Positions 63,461-64,000 of a stretch of DNA of 64,000 bases are shown here, in pieces (within the stretch, counting starts at the first letter, position 1; every line of letters begins with the position of its first letter). Origin of the DNA: Halomonas sp. HL-93 (GTDB taxonomy: Bacteria > Pseudomonadota > Gammaproteobacteria > Pseudomonadales > Halomonadaceae); the NCBI RefSeq assembly GCF_900086985.1, contig NZ_LT593974.1:3410001-3474000 (forward strand), written 5' to 3'. Both the position numbers and the translations under genes were made by a program. Below the pieces are notes generated by a model. It was not told the origin of the DNA, made no database searches, and was given only the letters and a program-made list of their open reading frames with translations.

Positions 63461-64000
63461 CTAGCCTCCCTTCCGTTGGCGCGGATTGAAAGCCAGTTCC
63501 CGCGCCATGGTTTCATAGAGCGCCCGTGCCTTGTCAGTATCGGCCGGGGGCAGCACTACCTCTAACCCCACATAAAGATCACCTGGCTCAGGCCCGGGAA
63601 TACCGCGGCCTTTTAAGCGTAACCGGCGCCCAGTTTGGGAGCCTGCAGGCACTTTCACTTTCACTTTCACCACTCCAGACGGCGTGGGAGTCTCAATGTG
63701 GGCCCCCAAAGCAGCCTCCCAGGGTGTAACCGGTACTGTTTGATGTATATCCCGTCCTTCAATCCGATAACGTGGGTTAGGTGTAAAATGGATCTCAAGA
63801 AACAAATCTCCCGCAGGTCCACCGCCGATACCAGGGCCACCTTGACCCGAGAGTCGGATATGTTGGCCCGCTTTAACCCCCTTTGGTATCCGCACATTGA
63901 GCGTATGTTCTTTAGAACTGACGTGACCTTGTGCATCGATCTGCGGCCCATGCAGCATGATTGAACGAGTAGCGCCGAGATAGGCATCTTCGAGATCAAT
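63461..64000 (-). CDS. cbpA: Curved DNA-binding protein CbpA, C-terminal part (runs off window)
   Basis: The visible 179 residues are the DnaJ C-terminal substrate-binding domains of a DnaJ/Hsp40 co-chaperone without the zinc region: LEDAYLGATRSI, LNVRIPKGVKAGQHIRLSGQG and VPAGSQTGRRLRLKGRGIPG. The N-terminal J domain lies outside. Paired with cbpM it is CbpA rather than DnaJ. Confidence 0.9.
   Translation of the reverse strand: MDLEDAYLGATRSIMLHGPQIDAQGHVSSKEHTLNVRIPKGVKAGQHIRLSGQGGPGIGGGPAGDLFLEIHFTPNPRYRIEGRDIHQTVPVTPWEAALGAHIETPTPSGVVKVKVKVPAGSQTGRRLRLKGRGIPGPEPGDLYVGLEVVLPPADTDKARALYETMARELAFNPRQRKGG

Overview
The window reads as chromosomal DNA of a halophilic gammaproteobacterium, most likely a Halomonas or close Halomonadaceae relative. 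This is inferred from gene order and protein character (hom-thrC, dsbC-xerD, rpsP-rimM-trmD-rplS, ffh, minCDE, a YpjD/CorC-type pair, phaB), not from a database search. Several core genes use TTG starts (hom, minD, the CorC-like gene).

Region 1 (1-22.2 kb) is conserved backbone. It holds threonine synthesis (thrC, hom), periplasmic disulfide isomerisation (dsbC), chromosome dimer resolution (xerD), the S16/RimM/TrmD/L19 operon, the signal recognition particle protein, a cytochrome-assembly-like membrane protein, a CBS/CorC protein, PlsC with a TetR regulator, a SRAP (YedK/HMCES) family protein, a pitrilysin-type protease, exonuclease I, MinCDE, a large DUF349 protein and acetoacetyl-CoA reductase. 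The SRAP protein has lost all four known catalytic residues. The region closes with an initiator tRNA(fMet) gene that has its own promoter and terminator.

Region 2 (22.3-31.5 kb) begins directly downstream of the tRNA and looks acquired. It carries a frameshifted XRE regulator, a GNAT, a broken small ORF, and a LysR regulator divergent from a tight operon: class III aminotransferase, CoA-transferase A and B, M20 deacylase, thiolase, NhaC-type carrier. The gene set would fit uptake, deacylation, deamination, CoA activation and thiolysis of an N-acylated beta-amino acid or similar compound. I know of no named pathway with exactly this gene set. An IS5-family remnant abuts the end of the operon.

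Region 3 (31.8-46.9 kb) is a thiol, sulfur and metal cluster. It holds a ZIP transporter, DUF2892, DsrE-like and rhodanese proteins, a SigZ-like sigma factor with C-terminal cysteines, a DUF318 permease with a CxxC mini-thioredoxin, a MITE-like element, protoporphyrinogen oxidase, a SLAC1/TehA-type carrier, a disulfide reductase with an extra C-terminal CxxC, a SulP permease, a DUF442 sulfurtransferase-like protein, a persulfide-dioxygenase-like MBL protein, 1-Cys peroxiredoxin, and a Tat-type sulfide:quinone-oxidoreductase-like flavoprotein with a small membrane partner. Together they suggest sulfide oxidation, persulfide handling and sulfur-anion export.

Region 4 (47.4-64 kb) starts with a truncated IS3-family element and trxC. 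A stress and energy-reserve island follows: a BON protein, Hsp20, PHA synthase, a Crp/Fnr regulator, a frameshifted DUF2238 gene, a P-type cation ATPase, an acyl-CoA synthetase/GNAT fusion, a phasin-like protein, two unrecognised small helical proteins, a DksA-like zinc protein, a diguanylate cyclase, and CbpM/CbpA running off the window end. Intergenic DNA here is clearly AT-rich, in keeping with horizontal transfer. No CRISPR array or complete prophage was seen.
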